A stretch of DNA of 10,247 nt from an uncultured Ideonella sp. (GTDB lineage Bacteria > Pseudomonadota > Gammaproteobacteria > Burkholderiales > Burkholderiaceae). The stretch spans positions 1-10,247 of the forward strand of contig CAMLGG010000192.1 in assembly GCA_946479475.1 (NCBI GenBank), read 5' to 3'. Each line of letters opens with the position of its first letter. Positions within the stretch are counted from its first letter, which is position 1. Under the pieces are notes generated by a model. That model saw only the letters and a program-made list of their open reading frames with translations. It did not search any database and was not told where the DNA came from. Both the position numbers and the translations under genes were made by a program. This document shows, piece by piece, positions 1 to 9,158 of this stretch.

Positions 1-123
1 GTTCGGGCCGAAGCCGGTGCGCTTGATCGACTTGAGGAACTGCTTGGGGATGATCGCGTCGGTGTCGACGTTGGCGCGGTCCATGGGCGCGACCAGGCCG
101 GTGTGAAGGGTGAAGGCTTGCAT
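1..123 (-). CDS. leuD: 3-isopropylmalate dehydratase small subunit, N-terminal part (runs off left edge)
   Basis: Only the first 41 codons are present; the gene continues beyond base 1. The small subunit joins LeuC to isomerise 2-isopropylmalate to 3-isopropylmalate in cytoplasmic leucine biosynthesis. The peptide begins [20 protein letters not shown] and continues with [15 protein letters not shown], the typical LeuD opening in which the NVDTD-IIPK-FLK-I stretch is strongly conserved in the aconitase swivel-domain family. The ATG at 121-123 is preceded by GGAG (132-135, minus strand) with an 8-base spacer, which supports this start. It lies 14 bases after the leuC stop, so the two are almost certainly cotranscribed. 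Identity is secure; whether the rest of the gene is intact cannot be judged. Confidence 0.95.
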   Translation of the reverse strand, partial: MQAFTLHTGLVAPMDRANVDTDAIIPKQFLKSIKRTGFGPN

Positions 124-137
124 GTTCGGAACTCCGT

Positions 138-1550
138 TCAGGCCACTCGGCGCACGTCGACGAAGTGGCCGGCCATCGCGGCGGCCGCGGCCATGGCCGG
201 GCTGACGAGGTGCGTCCGGCCGCCTGCCCCCTGGCGCCCCTCGAAGTTGCGGTTGCTGGTGGAGGCGCAGCGCTCGCCCGGCTCCAGCCGATCGGCGTTC
301 ATCGCCAGGCACATCGAGCAGCCAGGCTCGCGCCACTCGAAGCCGGCGGCGGTGAAAAGCTTGTCAAGCCCTTCTGCCTCGGCCTGCGCCTTGACCAGGC
401 CGGAGCCTGGCACGACGAGCGCGAGCTTCACGTTGCCGGCGATGCGCCCGCCCACCCGGCGCACGACGGCGGCCGCCTCGCGCAGGTCCTCGATGCGGCT
501 GTTGGTGCAGGAGCCGATGAAGACCTTGTCGATCCGGATGTCGGCGATGGCCTTGTTCGGCTCGAGCGCCATGTACTGCAGCGCCCGCTCGATCGCGCCG
601 CGCTTGACGCTGTCCTTCTCCTTGTCGGGATCGGGCACGCGATCCTCGATGGACAGCACCATCTCAGGCGAGGTGCCCCAGGTGACCTGCGGCCTCAACT
701 GCGTCGCATCGATCTCGACCACGTGGTCGAAGTGGGCGCCCGGGTCGGTGTGCAGCGTGCGCCAGTAGGCGACCGCCTGCTCCCACTCCACGCCCTTGGG
801 CGAGAAGGGCCGGCCCTTGACGTAATCGATGGTGGTGTCGTCGACCCCCACCAGGCCGGCCCGGGCGCCGGCCTCGATGGCCATGTTGCACACTGTCATC
901 CGCCCTTCCATGCTCAGGCCGCGGATGGCGGAGCCGGCGAACTCGATCGTGTAGCCGGTGCCGCCGGCGGTGCCGATCCTGCCGATGATGGCCAGCACCA
1001 CGTCCTTGGCGCCGCAGCCCGGGGGCAGCTGGCCCTCGACCTTGACGAGCATGTTCTTCGCCTTCTTGGCCAGCAGCGTCTGGGTGGCCAGGACGTGCTC
1101 GACCTCACTGGTGCCGATGCCGTGCGCCAGCGCGCCGAAGGCGCCGTGGGTGCTCGTGTGGCTGTCGCCGCAGACCACCGTCATGCCGGGCAGCGTGGCG
1201 CCCTGCTCCGGCCCGATGACGTGGACGATGCCCTGGCGCCGGTCGGTCATCTTGAACTGGGTGATGCCGAAGCGGTCGCAGTTGGCGTCGAGCGTGTCGA
1301 CCTGCAGCTTCGACACCGGGTCCGCGATGCCGTGCGAGCGGTCGGTCGTCGGGACGTTGTGGTCGCTCACCGCCAGGTTCGCCGCCAGGCGCCAGACCTT
1401 GCGGCCGGCGATGTCCAGGCCCTCGAAAGCCTGCGGGCTGGTCACCTCGTGCACGAGATGGCGGTCGATGTAGAGGACGCAGGTGCCGTCCTCCTCGGTG
1501 TGGACGACGTGCTCGTCCCAGAGCTTGTCGTACAGGGTGCGTGCGGTCAT
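138..1550 (-). CDS. leuC: 3-isopropylmalate dehydratase large subunit
   Basis: A 470-residue protein, close to the roughly 466 residues of enterobacterial LeuC. It is the 4Fe-4S aconitase-family subunit that, with LeuD, converts 2-isopropylmalate to 3-isopropylmalate. The N-terminus [16 protein letters not shown] is typical. The conserved [20 protein letters not shown] block lies near residues 130-150. The three cluster cysteines are visible: C348 in FIGSCTNSR, and C411 and C414 in [10 protein letters not shown]. The C-terminus (NRNFEGRQG, then [18 protein letters not shown]) is complete. The open frame extends far upstream through the neighbouring regulator, but homology puts the start at the ATG at 1548-1550; the only ribosome-binding hint is a weak GAGA a few bases upstream. 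leuD follows after 14 bases. A LysR-type regulator precedes it by 44 bases on the same strand, so leuC may be read from a promoter inside or upstream of that gene. Confidence 0.97.
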   Translation of the reverse strand: MTARTLYDKLWDEHVVHTEEDGTCVLYIDRHLVHEVTSPQAFEGLDIAGRKVWRLAANLAVSDHNVPTTDRSHGIADPVSKLQVDTLDANCDRFGITQFKMTDRRQGIVHVIGPEQGATLPGMTVVCGDSHTSTHGAFGALAHGIGTSEVEHVLATQTLLAKKAKNMLVKVEGQLPPGCGAKDVVLAIIGRIGTAGGTGYTIEFAGSAIRGLSMEGRMTVCNMAIEAGARAGLVGVDDTTIDYVKGRPFSPKGVEWEQAVAYWRTLHTDPGAHFDHVVEIDATQLRPQVTWGTSPEMVLSIEDRVPDPDKEKDSVKRGAIERALQYMALEPNKAIADIRIDKVFIGSCTNSRIEDLREAAAVVRRVGGRIAGNVKLALVVPGSGLVKAQAEAEGLDKLFTAAGFEWREPGCSMCLAMNADRLEPGERCASTSNRNFEGRQGAGGRTHLVSPAMAAAAAMAGHFVDVRRVA

Positions 1551-1568
1551 GGCGGTCTCGAAGGCAAA

Positions 1569-1582
1569 CGGGCTTGAACCCG
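1569..1582 (-). terminator. Possible small hairpin between the LysR gene and leuC
   Basis: In the 44 bases between the regulator stop and the leuC start, the minus strand reads CGGG-TTCAAG-CCCG, a 4-base GC stem with a 6-base loop, followed by TTTGCCTT. It could be a weak terminator or attenuator separating the two genes. The stem is short and the T tract is interrupted, so in DNA this GC-rich it may be chance. No leucine-rich leader peptide is visible that would support classical attenuation. Confidence 0.2.
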
Positions 1583-1594
1583 AGGGTGGGATTG

Positions 1595-2524
1595 TCAGGG
1601 ATTCGCTGCGGTGACGGAGGGCTCCCCACCGGCCGCGGCCAGGCCGGTGAGGGTGTCGACGAAGCGCTGGACGACGGTGGGCAGGACCTCCTGCGCCTGC
1701 GCCGCCAGCAGGTAGCGGCGACGCGCCCAGGGCTCGGCCAGCGGACGGACGGTGATGGCGAACAGGCGGGCGAATCGCTCGGCCACGACGGCCGGCAGCA
1801 CTGCCACGCCGAGCCCCTCGCCCACCAGCTGGGCGATGGCGTCGAAGCCTCGCACCTGCAGGCGGGCGTTCAGTGTGCGGCCCCGTTCCAGCGCGCGCTG
1901 CAGCATCAGCTCGTGCACCGAGGCGCCGATGTGCAGGCCCACCATGTCGTAGTCCAGCAGGGCGTCGAAGCGCAAGGCGCCTCGCGCCTTGGCCAGGGGA
2001 TGGCCCTGGGGCAGCACGACCGCCAGTTCTCCTGCGCGGTAAGGCCAGGTGGCCAGGCGCTTGTCGGTCAGCGGCGGCGCGAAGACACCCACGTCGGCGC
2101 GGCCGTCGGCGACCGCCGCCTGCACGTCGGCGCTGGTCAGGTCTTCCAGGCTGATGCGGATCTGCGGGTGCTCGCGCGAGAAGGCGGCCAGGTCGGCCGG
2201 CAGGCACTCGGCGATGGCCGCGGCATTCGCAGCGATCCGCAGGTGACCCTTGATGCCGCGGCTGAACTCGACGACCTCGCTCTCCAAAGCGTGCAGCGAG
2301 GCATTCAGGCTGCGGATGTGGCGCACCAGCGCTCGCCCGGCCTCGGTGGGCTCGACGCCGCGGGCGCGACGCTCGAACAATTGCACCCCCAGGCGCGTCT
2401 CCAGGTCCTTCAGCCGCTTGCTCGCGGCGGCAAGCGCCAGGTGCTCGCGCTCCGCAGCCCGGGTGATGTTGCCGGACTCCGCGATGGCGAGCACGAGGTT
2501 GAGGGTGACGAGGTCGAAGCGCAT
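1595..2524 (-). CDS. LysR-family transcriptional regulator
   Basis: A 309-residue protein of normal LysR length. Residues 3-61 form the winged helix-turn-helix: [20 protein letters not shown], then [22 protein letters not shown], then [21 protein letters not shown], the standard LTTR pattern. The effector-binding domain starts near residue 93 ([17 protein letters not shown]) and includes DVGVFAPPL and [15 protein letters not shown]. The effector cannot be deduced. The ATG at 2522-2524 fits the family start, but no Shine-Dalgarno sequence precedes it; the upstream transcript is pyrimidine-rich. It lies upstream of leuCD on the same strand and divergent from the serine hydrolase gene. LTTRs often control a divergent neighbour, so the hydrolase is the first candidate target. 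Control of leuCD is also possible, since tandem LTTR-leuC order occurs in related bacteria to my recollection. Confidence 0.93.
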   Translation of the reverse strand: MRFDLVTLNLVLAIAESGNITRAAEREHLALAAASKRLKDLETRLGVQLFERRARGVEPTEAGRALVRHIRSLNASLHALESEVVEFSRGIKGHLRIAANAAAIAECLPADLAAFSREHPQIRISLEDLTSADVQAAVADGRADVGVFAPPLTDKRLATWPYRAGELAVVLPQGHPLAKARGALRFDALLDYDMVGLHIGASVHELMLQRALERGRTLNARLQVRGFDAIAQLVGEGLGVAVLPAVVAERFARLFAITVRPLAEPWARRRYLLAAQAQEVLPTVVQRFVDTLTGLAAAGGEPSVTAANP

Positions 2525-2752
2525 GGCCGCGGTGGAAAGGGGAGGTTGCGACAGCCGCCTTCACCCGCGCCAGCGCACCCGGGTGGGGTGCATGGCCGGG
2601 GCCGGCGAACGACCGGTAAGCCGCGTGCCGCCAGCATGTCGCAGGCCGGATGCTGCACGAAGGCTTGACAAGGCGCTCACGGGAGTCGGAAAGCGAGGCT
2701 TCGCGAATGACGAAACCATCCGCAAAGGATAGCGGCTTGCCAGAATGCCGCC
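2525..2752. promoter_or_regulatory. Divergent regulatory spacer between the LysR gene and the serine hydrolase gene
   Basis: This 228-base spacer separates two divergent genes and must hold at least one promoter each way. Visible elements: a perfect 6-base inverted repeat CAGCAT-N12-ATGCTG (2632-2637 and 2650-2655), a dyad of a size that could bind a LysR dimer; a consensus -35 hexamer TTGACA at 2665-2670 with no recognisable -10 at 16-18 bases; and an extended -10-like TGC-CAGAAT at 2738-2746 ending 6 bases before the hydrolase ATG. The last would place transcription start at or next to the ATG. No convincing promoter for the LysR gene was found. All assignments are from pattern only. Confidence 0.35.
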
Positions 2753-3946
2753 ATGAACGCTCGCTGGACCCGCCGCACGGCGCTGAGCCTGATCGTGGCC
2801 TTCGCCCTGCCCTGGCGCGCCGACGCGGCCAGCGCGGACTACTTCCCGCCGCGCCACGAATGGCAGCGAAGCACGCCGCAGCAAGCCGGCATCGACGGCG
2901 CCCGCCTCGCCGAGGCAGTGGCCTTCGCGCAGGCGCACGAGAACGCCGCGCCCAGGGACCAATCGCTCGCCCTCGCCCAGAGCTTCGGCAAGGCCGAGCC
3001 GTTCTTTGGCGGGCAGATCGGCCCGACCGGCGTGCGGGGCGCCGCCAACGGGCTGGTGGTCCACCGCGGCAAGGTAGTGGCCGAATGGGGCGACACGACG
3101 CACGTCGAGATGACCCACAGCGTCACCAAGACCTTCCTGTCCACCGTCGTGGGCCTGGCCTGGCAGAAGGGCCTGATCCGCAGCACGGACGACCGCGCGG
3201 CCGGCTACATGCCCGACGGCGTCGAACTCTTCGCCTCGCCGCACAACGCGCCCATCACCTGGGACCACCTGCTGCGCCAGACCAGCGACTGGCAAGGCAC
3301 GCTCTGGGGCAAGCCGGACTGGGCCGACCGGCCAGAGGGCGCGAGGCCGGAGGACTGGCCCCGGCGGACGCTGCACGAGCCAGGCACTCACTACAAGTAC
3401 AACGACGTGCGGGTCAACGTGCTGGCGCTGGCCGCGCTCCAGGTGTGGCGCCGCCCGCTGCCGGAGGTGCTTCGCGAAGAGGTGATGGACCCCATCGGAG
3501 CGTCCAGCCGCTGGCGCTGGCACGGCTACGACAACTCCTGGGTGGAGCTCGACGGACGACGCGTCCAGTCAGTCTCCGGCGGCGGCCACTGGGGTGGCGG
3601 CATGTTCATCGATGCGTGGGACCTGGCCCGCTTCGGCTACCTCTTCCTGCGCAACGGGCAATGGGCCGGGCGACAGCTGGTGTCCCGCGATTGGATCGCC
3701 AAGGCGCGCACGCCAGGGCCGGCGAATCCGGAGTACGGCTATTGCAACTGGTTCCTCAACACCGGCCGCAAGAGCCTGCCGCACGCGCCGGAATCCAGCG
3801 TCACCTTCCGCGGCAACGGCCAGAACATCGTCTACATCGACTGGGAGCATGACCTGGTGGCGGTGGTGCGCTGGATCGACACGACGGAGTCGCTGGACGC
3901 GTTCATCGGCCGCCTGCTGGCAGCGCTGCCGCCGGGCGCGGGGTAG
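2753..3946 (+). CDS. Exported serine hydrolase, class C beta-lactamase / penicillin-binding-protein fold
   Basis: A 397-residue protein of the beta-lactamase-like serine hydrolase superfamily (Pfam PF00144 type). The nucleophile motif is S123-V-T-K126 in [11 protein letters not shown]. The second motif is Y216-N217-D218 in [10 protein letters not shown], where the family usually has Y-x-N. The third motif is H279-W280-G281 in GGGHWGGGM, in the place of KTG or HxG. The N-terminus [20 protein letters not shown] followed by WRADA-AS is a signal peptide with A-x-A before a likely cut after residue 25; the twin arginine followed by T-A-L suggests Tat export. It probably acts in the periplasm. The substrate is unknown: peptide, ester and beta-lactam are all possible, and resistance should not be assumed. 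No Shine-Dalgarno precedes the ATG; an extended -10-like site 6 bases upstream suggests a leaderless transcript. The stop is TAG at 3944-3946. Confidence 0.88.
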   Translation: MNARWTRRTALSLIVAFALPWRADAASADYFPPRHEWQRSTPQQAGIDGARLAEAVAFAQAHENAAPRDQSLALAQSFGKAEPFFGGQIGPTGVRGAANGLVVHRGKVVAEWGDTTHVEMTHSVTKTFLSTVVGLAWQKGLIRSTDDRAAGYMPDGVELFASPHNAPITWDHLLRQTSDWQGTLWGKPDWADRPEGARPEDWPRRTLHEPGTHYKYNDVRVNVLALAALQVWRRPLPEVLREEVMDPIGASSRWRWHGYDNSWVELDGRRVQSVSGGGHWGGGMFIDAWDLARFGYLFLRNGQWAGRQLVSRDWIAKARTPGPANPEYGYCNWFLNTGRKSLPHAPESSVTFRGNGQNIVYIDWEHDLVAVVRWIDTTESLDAFIGRLLAALPPGAG

Positions 3947-4003
3947 GAGCCCGCCTACAGCGAGGCTCGCAGTCCTCCGATCAAGGCGACCGGCCCGTTT
4001 GCC

Positions 4004-4047
4004 TAGAGTGGACCGGAGCCCGGCGTTCCGGGCGCACGGAGCCCGCC
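4004..4047 (+). promoter_or_regulatory. Promoter-like site and structured leader of the 57-residue membrane protein gene
   Basis: A -10-like TAGAGT (4004-4009) has no clear -35; it would start transcription near 4016. Just downstream is a perfect hairpin GCCCGG-CGTT-CCGGGC (4018-4033). CGGAGCCCG occurs twice (4014-4022 and 4037-4045). The second copy contains the ribosome-binding GGAG (4038-4041), 6 bases before the ATG. The central CGGGC (4029-4033) can pair either with the upstream GCCCG or with the downstream GCCCG (4041-4045); the latter would place GGA of the ribosome site in a 7-base loop. The alternative pairing is exact, but whether it matters is inference. Confidence 0.3.
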
Positions 4048-4221
4048 ATGTCATTCGCGCTGTACCTCGTCGGCCTGCTGCTGCTGGTGGCCGGCATCGC
4101 CTGGGCCATGGGCACCTTCGGCCTGGCGCCGATCTACATCGGCATCACCTGCGTCATCGTGCTCGGCATCGGGATCATGATGGCCGTCTCGCGCACGCGG
4201 GCGAAGGACCCGCCGGCGTGA
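4048..4221 (+). CDS. Small two-helix membrane protein, function unknown
   Basis: A 57-residue protein beginning MSFALYLVGLLLLVAGIAWA and ending SRTRAKDPPA. Two hydrophobic stretches, about residues 3-20 and 28-47, are separated by a short Met-Gly-Thr-Phe-Gly turn and followed by a basic tail, so it is probably a helical hairpin in the inner membrane with the tail in the cytoplasm. A good ribosome-binding site GGAG (4038-4041) stands 6 bases before the ATG, and codon use matches the neighbours, which supports a real gene. I do not recognise a named family. It lies 101 bases after the serine hydrolase on the same strand and ends 3 bases before the convergent prpE stop. Its own promoter-like site and structured leader suggest separate transcription. 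Confidence 0.75.
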   Translation: MSFALYLVGLLLLVAGIAWAMGTFGLAPIYIGITCVIVLGIGIMMAVSRTRAKDPPA

Positions 4222-4224
4222 TGC

Positions 4225-6120
4225 TCAGCCCGACACCAGTGCCTTCACCTGCTGCAGCGCCGTCGGATCCTCGATGGTCGTCAGGTCGCCCGGGTCGCGG
4301 CCCTCGCACACCGCCTGGATCGCCCGGCGCAGCAGCTTGCCCGAGCGCGTCTTGGGCAGGACGCTGACGAAGCGCACACGCGCCGGCCGCGCCACCGCGC
4401 CGAGCTGCTCGTCCACGAGCTTCATGATCGCGCCCTCGAGCTTCAGCGCATCGGCCTCGGTCGCCGCCTGGCCCGGGTCCTTCAGCACCGCGAAGGCCAT
4501 CGCGACCTGTCCCTTGAGCTGGTCGGCCACGCCGACCACCGCCACCTCGGCGACGTTGGGGTGGCTGGCGATGCTCTCCTCGATCTCGCGCGTGCCCAGT
4601 CGATGCCCGGCCACGTTGATCACGTCGTCCGTGCGACCCAGGATGAAGAAGTAGCCGTCCTCGTCGCGGATGCCCCAGTCGAAGGTCGAATACACCTGCC
4701 GGCCCGGGATGCCGGACCAGTAGGTCTTGACGAAGCGCTCGTCATCGCGCCACACCGTCTGCATGCAGCCCGGCGGCAGCGGGCCCTCGATGGCCACCAC
4801 GCCCTTCTGGTTCGCGCCGGTGAGCTCCTCGCCGGTCGACTCGTCGAACAGCTTCACGTCGTAGCCGTAGACCGGCTTGCCGGGCGAGCCGAACTTCGAC
4901 GGTGCCTTCTCGATGCCGTTGCAGATGGTCAGGATCGGCCAGCCCGTCTCGGTCTGCCAGTAGTTGTCGATGATGGGCTTGCCCAGGCTCTCGGCGATCC
5001 ACTTGGCGGTGGGCTCGTCCAGCGGCTCGCCGGCAAGGAACAGCGCACGCAGGGAGGACAGGTCGTGCCGCGAAAGCGCCGCCGGATCCTGCTTCTTCAG
5101 CACCCGCACCGCGGTCGGGGCGCTGAACATCGCGGTGACCTTGTACTTCTCGACCAGGCTCCACCAGATGGCCGCGTCCGGCCGGATCGGCAGGCCCTCG
5201 TACATGATGGTCGCCATGCCGGCGATGAGCGGCCCGTAGATGATGTAGCTGTGGCCGACCACCCAGCCGATGTCGCTGGTGGAGAAGTAGGTCTCGCCGG
5301 CGTTGCCGCAGAAGATGTGCTTCATGCTCGCGGCCAGCGCGACCGCGTAGCCGCCCGTGTCGCGCTGCACGCCCTTGGGCTTGCCGGTGGTTCCCGAGGT
5401 GTAGAGGGTGTAGCTCGGATGCGTGGCCTCGACCCATTCGCAGGGCACGCTCGCGTTGGCGTGCCGCTCGCGCAGGGTGGCGTAATCCTCGTCGCGGCCC
5501 GGCACGCGGCTGAACGGCGCCAGCCCGCGGTCGACCATCAGCACCTTGGCGGGCTTGTGCGAGGCCAGCGAGATCGCCTCGTCCAGCAAAGGCTTGTAGG
5601 CCACCACGCGCCCCCCGCGCGAACCGGCATCGGCACTCACGACCACCACCGGTTCGGCGTCGTCTATGCGGCTGGCCAGGCTCACGCTCGCGAAGCCGCC
5701 GAAGACCACCGAGTGGATGGCGCCGATGCGGGCGCAGGCCAGCATGGCGAAAGCGGCCTCGGGGATCATCGGCATGTAGACCAGCACGCGGTCGCCCTTC
5801 TTCACCCCGAGCGCCAGCAGGCTGGCGGCCATGCGCTGCACCTCGGCATGCAGCTCGGCGAAGCTGTAGATGCGCTCCTGGTTCGTCTCGGTGGACACGA
5901 AGATCAGCGCGTTCTGCTGCCCGCGCTGTGCAAGGTGGCGATCGACCGCGTTGTGGCAAAGGTTGGTCCGCCCGCCCACGAACCACTTCGCGAACGGCGG
6001 GTGGTCGTAGTCGCACACCCGCTCGAAGGGCGTCTCCCAGTCGATCAGCGCCGCCTGCTCTGCCCAGAACGCATCGCGGTCGGTGATGGAGCGGCGGTGG
6101 AAGTCGGCGTAGCTCGTCAT
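4225..6120 (-). CDS. prpE: Propionyl-CoA synthetase (propionate--CoA ligase)
   Basis: A 631-residue AMP-forming acyl-CoA synthetase of usual PrpE length. It activates propionate with ATP and CoA to propionyl-CoA in the cytoplasm. Motifs in order: PPFAKWFVGGRTNLCHNAVD (residues 41-60), a PrpE/ACS hallmark; the phosphate loop YTSGTTGKPKG (240-250); YWQTETGW (388-394 region); DWGIRDEDGYFFILGRTDDV (481-500) leading to the hinge and GHRLGTREIEES; and K595 in KTRSGKLLRR, the catalytic lysine that is acylated in regulation of the family. The C-terminal GRDPGDLTTIEDP favours PrpE over acetyl-CoA synthetase. The frame is open 18 codons further upstream, but the ATG at 6118-6120 fits the family and has GAGGAG (6130-6135) with a 9-base spacer. 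It stands apart from prpBCD, near the propionyl-CoA carboxylase operon, which suggests it feeds the methylmalonyl route. Confidence 0.95.
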   Translation of the reverse strand: MTSYADFHRRSITDRDAFWAEQAALIDWETPFERVCDYDHPPFAKWFVGGRTNLCHNAVDRHLAQRGQQNALIFVSTETNQERIYSFAELHAEVQRMAASLLALGVKKGDRVLVYMPMIPEAAFAMLACARIGAIHSVVFGGFASVSLASRIDDAEPVVVVSADAGSRGGRVVAYKPLLDEAISLASHKPAKVLMVDRGLAPFSRVPGRDEDYATLRERHANASVPCEWVEATHPSYTLYTSGTTGKPKGVQRDTGGYAVALAASMKHIFCGNAGETYFSTSDIGWVVGHSYIIYGPLIAGMATIMYEGLPIRPDAAIWWSLVEKYKVTAMFSAPTAVRVLKKQDPAALSRHDLSSLRALFLAGEPLDEPTAKWIAESLGKPIIDNYWQTETGWPILTICNGIEKAPSKFGSPGKPVYGYDVKLFDESTGEELTGANQKGVVAIEGPLPPGCMQTVWRDDERFVKTYWSGIPGRQVYSTFDWGIRDEDGYFFILGRTDDVINVAGHRLGTREIEESIASHPNVAEVAVVGVADQLKGQVAMAFAVLKDPGQAATEADALKLEGAIMKLVDEQLGAVARPARVRFVSVLPKTRSGKLLRRAIQAVCEGRDPGDLTTIEDPTALQQVKALVSG

Positions 6121-6246
6121 GGGGCGTGTCTCCTCGAAGGCTGCGGTGGGCATTCCAACGCAGCAGGCTGACAAGGTACTGTCGCTGCGCGCCCCTTATC
6201 ATGCGCGGCGTCAATCCACTGGCGATCATGCCGAGGAGCACACGAT
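6121..6246. promoter_or_regulatory. Divergent spacer between prpE and the HU-like gene
   Basis: These 126 bases must carry the prpE promoter (minus) and the HU-like gene promoter (plus). On the plus strand TATCAT (6197-6202) matches the -10 consensus at 5 of 6 positions, but the right-spaced -35 is poor; the nearest good -35, CTGACA (6168-6173), is 23 bases away. A short dyad GACA-N6-TGTC (6170-6183) lies between and could be an operator. Ribosome-binding sites are clear on both sides: GAGGAG at 6130-6135 for prpE and GAGGAG at 6233-6238 for the HU-like gene. No convincing minus-strand promoter was found. Confidence 0.35.
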
Positions 6247-6588
6247 TTGAAACCCGCCGAAATCATCACCGCCCTGAAGTCCAAGGAGCCCGGCCTGCTG
6301 GGTGACGTGCCCGAGAAGAAGGCCGAGCAGATCCTGAAGGCCGCCCTGACCCTGATCCGCGAGACCGTTGTCGGAGCCGAGCCGGGCGACGTGGCCATCG
6401 GCATGCTGGGCCGCTTCAAGGTGGCCGAGGTCACCAAGGGCGAAGGCACCGAGGCCACCAAGCACCGCCGGGTGGTCTTCGTGCCGCCGAAGCCCGTCGA
6501 GAAGGACGCCCCGGGCAAGCCGGCCGAGAAGGCCCAGGCCGCCGCTGCCGAGAAGGCCGAGAAGAAGGCTGCCAAGGCCAAGGCCTGA
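6247..6588 (+). CDS. Small HU/IHF-like protein with lysine/alanine-rich tail
   Basis: A 113-residue protein read from a TTG start (6247-6249); GAGGAG at 6233-6238 with an 8-base spacer fixes this start, and no in-frame ATG lies nearby upstream. The pattern resembles the HU/IHF fold: an N-terminal helix pair (KPAEIITALKSKEP, then VPEKKAEQILKAALTLIRET), then GDVAIGMLGRFKVAE, matching the HU strand pattern G-x-x-x-x-x-x-G-x-F-x-V. The arm is short: the HU motif R-x-G-R-N-P with the intercalating proline is absent, replaced by a TKGEGTEATKHRR stretch and VVFVPPKP. Residues 84-113 form a Lys/Ala/Glu tail ending AEKKAAKAKA, like histone H1-type tails on some bacterial nucleoid proteins. A nucleoid or DNA-binding role is inferred; a non-DNA-binding relative is possible. 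It diverges from prpE and converges on the VOC gene with 6 bases between stops. Confidence 0.7.
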   Translation: MKPAEIITALKSKEPGLLGDVPEKKAEQILKAALTLIRETVVGAEPGDVAIGMLGRFKVAEVTKGEGTEATKHRRVVFVPPKPVEKDAPGKPAEKAQAAAAEKAEKKAAKAKA

Positions 6589-6627
6589 CCGGCGTCAGCC
6601 CAGCGCCGCCACGACCTCCGGCGGCGC
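6585..6627. terminator. Hairpins at the convergent ends of the HU-like and VOC genes
   Basis: CTGAC-CGGC-GTCAG (6585-6598) is a perfect stem-loop whose arms contain the two stop codons, TGA of the HU-like gene and the complement of TGA of the VOC gene. A stronger inverted repeat, GCGCCGCC-N9-GGCGGCGC (6603-6610 and 6620-6627), lies in the 3' end of the VOC coding region, 14 bases past the HU-like stop. Neither has a following T tract in either direction, so classic intrinsic termination is doubtful; they may stabilise transcript ends. Alanine-codon repeats could give the second by chance. Confidence 0.3.
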
Positions 6628-7059
6628 CTGCACCAGCTCGATCAGCACCCCCTCCCCTCCCAGCGGGAACTCCTCGTTCCCCTTGGGATGGATGAAGCAG
6701 ATGTCGTGGCCGGCAGCACCCTTGCGGATGCCGCCGGGCGCGAAGCGCACCCCCTGCGCCGTCATCCACTCGACCGCCCTGGGCAGGTCGTCCACCCAGA
6801 GCCCGACGTGGTTCAGCGGCGTGGCGTGGACCGCGGGCTTCTTGTCGGGATCCAGCGGCTGCATCAGGTCGACCTCGACCGCATGCGGGCCCTCGCCCAG
6901 GGCGCAGATGTCCTCGTCGACGTTCTCGCGCTCGCTGACGAAGCTGCTCTTCACCGACAGCCCGAGCATCTCGACCCACAGGGCCTTGAGCCTGTCCTTG
7001 CTGGGCCCGCCGATGGCGATCTGCTGGACACCCAGGATCCTGAACGGCTTGTCGCTCAT
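6595..7059 (-). CDS. VOC-superfamily protein, candidate methylmalonyl-CoA epimerase
   Basis: A 154-residue protein with the two-module vicinal oxygen chelate fold. Module 1 has GVQQIAIGG (residues 10-18) and [11 protein letters not shown] (61-71); module 2 has [18 protein letters not shown] (82-99), DICFIHPKG (119-127) and [10 protein letters not shown] (137-146). The F-x-HPK and GVLIEL blocks are typical of methylmalonyl-CoA epimerase, which interconverts the (S) and (R) forms of methylmalonyl-CoA. By alignment from memory the metal ligands would be Q13, D64, H84 and E141; the usual first ligand is His and the second Gln/Glu, so two positions differ. The ATG at 7057-7059 has GGGGAG with a 6-base spacer; an alternative in-frame ATG at 7075-7077 overlaps the pccA stop. 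It is last in the pccB-pccA operon, which supports the role. Glyoxalase-type annotation is the main alternative. Confidence 0.72.
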   Translation of the reverse strand: MSDKPFRILGVQQIAIGGPSKDRLKALWVEMLGLSVKSSFVSERENVDEDICALGEGPHAVEVDLMQPLDPDKKPAVHATPLNHVGLWVDDLPRAVEWMTAQGVRFAPGGIRKGAAGHDICFIHPKGNEEFPLGGEGVLIELVQAPPEVVAALG

Positions 7060-7073
7060 CGCCTGCTCCCCTT

Positions 7074-9149
<2,076 letters not shown>

Positions 9150-9158
9150 TGGTCTCTC

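Noticed and set aside
165..1577. A 470-codon open frame on the plus strand antisense to leuC
   Set aside because: No family motif; leuC on the other strand has full-length homology and all cluster cysteines.
1551..2564. Upstream extension of the leuC frame giving an 808-residue fusion
   Set aside because: The extension is arginine/alanine-rich shadow sequence over the LysR gene in another frame; LeuC homology begins at the ATG at 1550.
2665..2693. Consensus TTGACA as a complete sigma-70 promoter
   Set aside because: The hexamer is perfect but at 16-18 bases downstream there is only GGAAAG-like sequence, so a full promoter cannot be claimed; it is mentioned only as an element of the spacer.
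4561..6171. A 536-codon open frame on the plus strand antisense to prpE
   Set aside because: It mirrors the codon bias of prpE, has no recognisable domain, and extends across the prpE start and ribosome-binding site.
6228..6305. A short 25-codon frame starting at ATG 6228, overlapping the start of the HU-like gene
   Set aside because: It has no ribosome-binding site, has an arginine-rich out-of-frame composition, and the GAGGAG inside it serves the TTG start at 6247.
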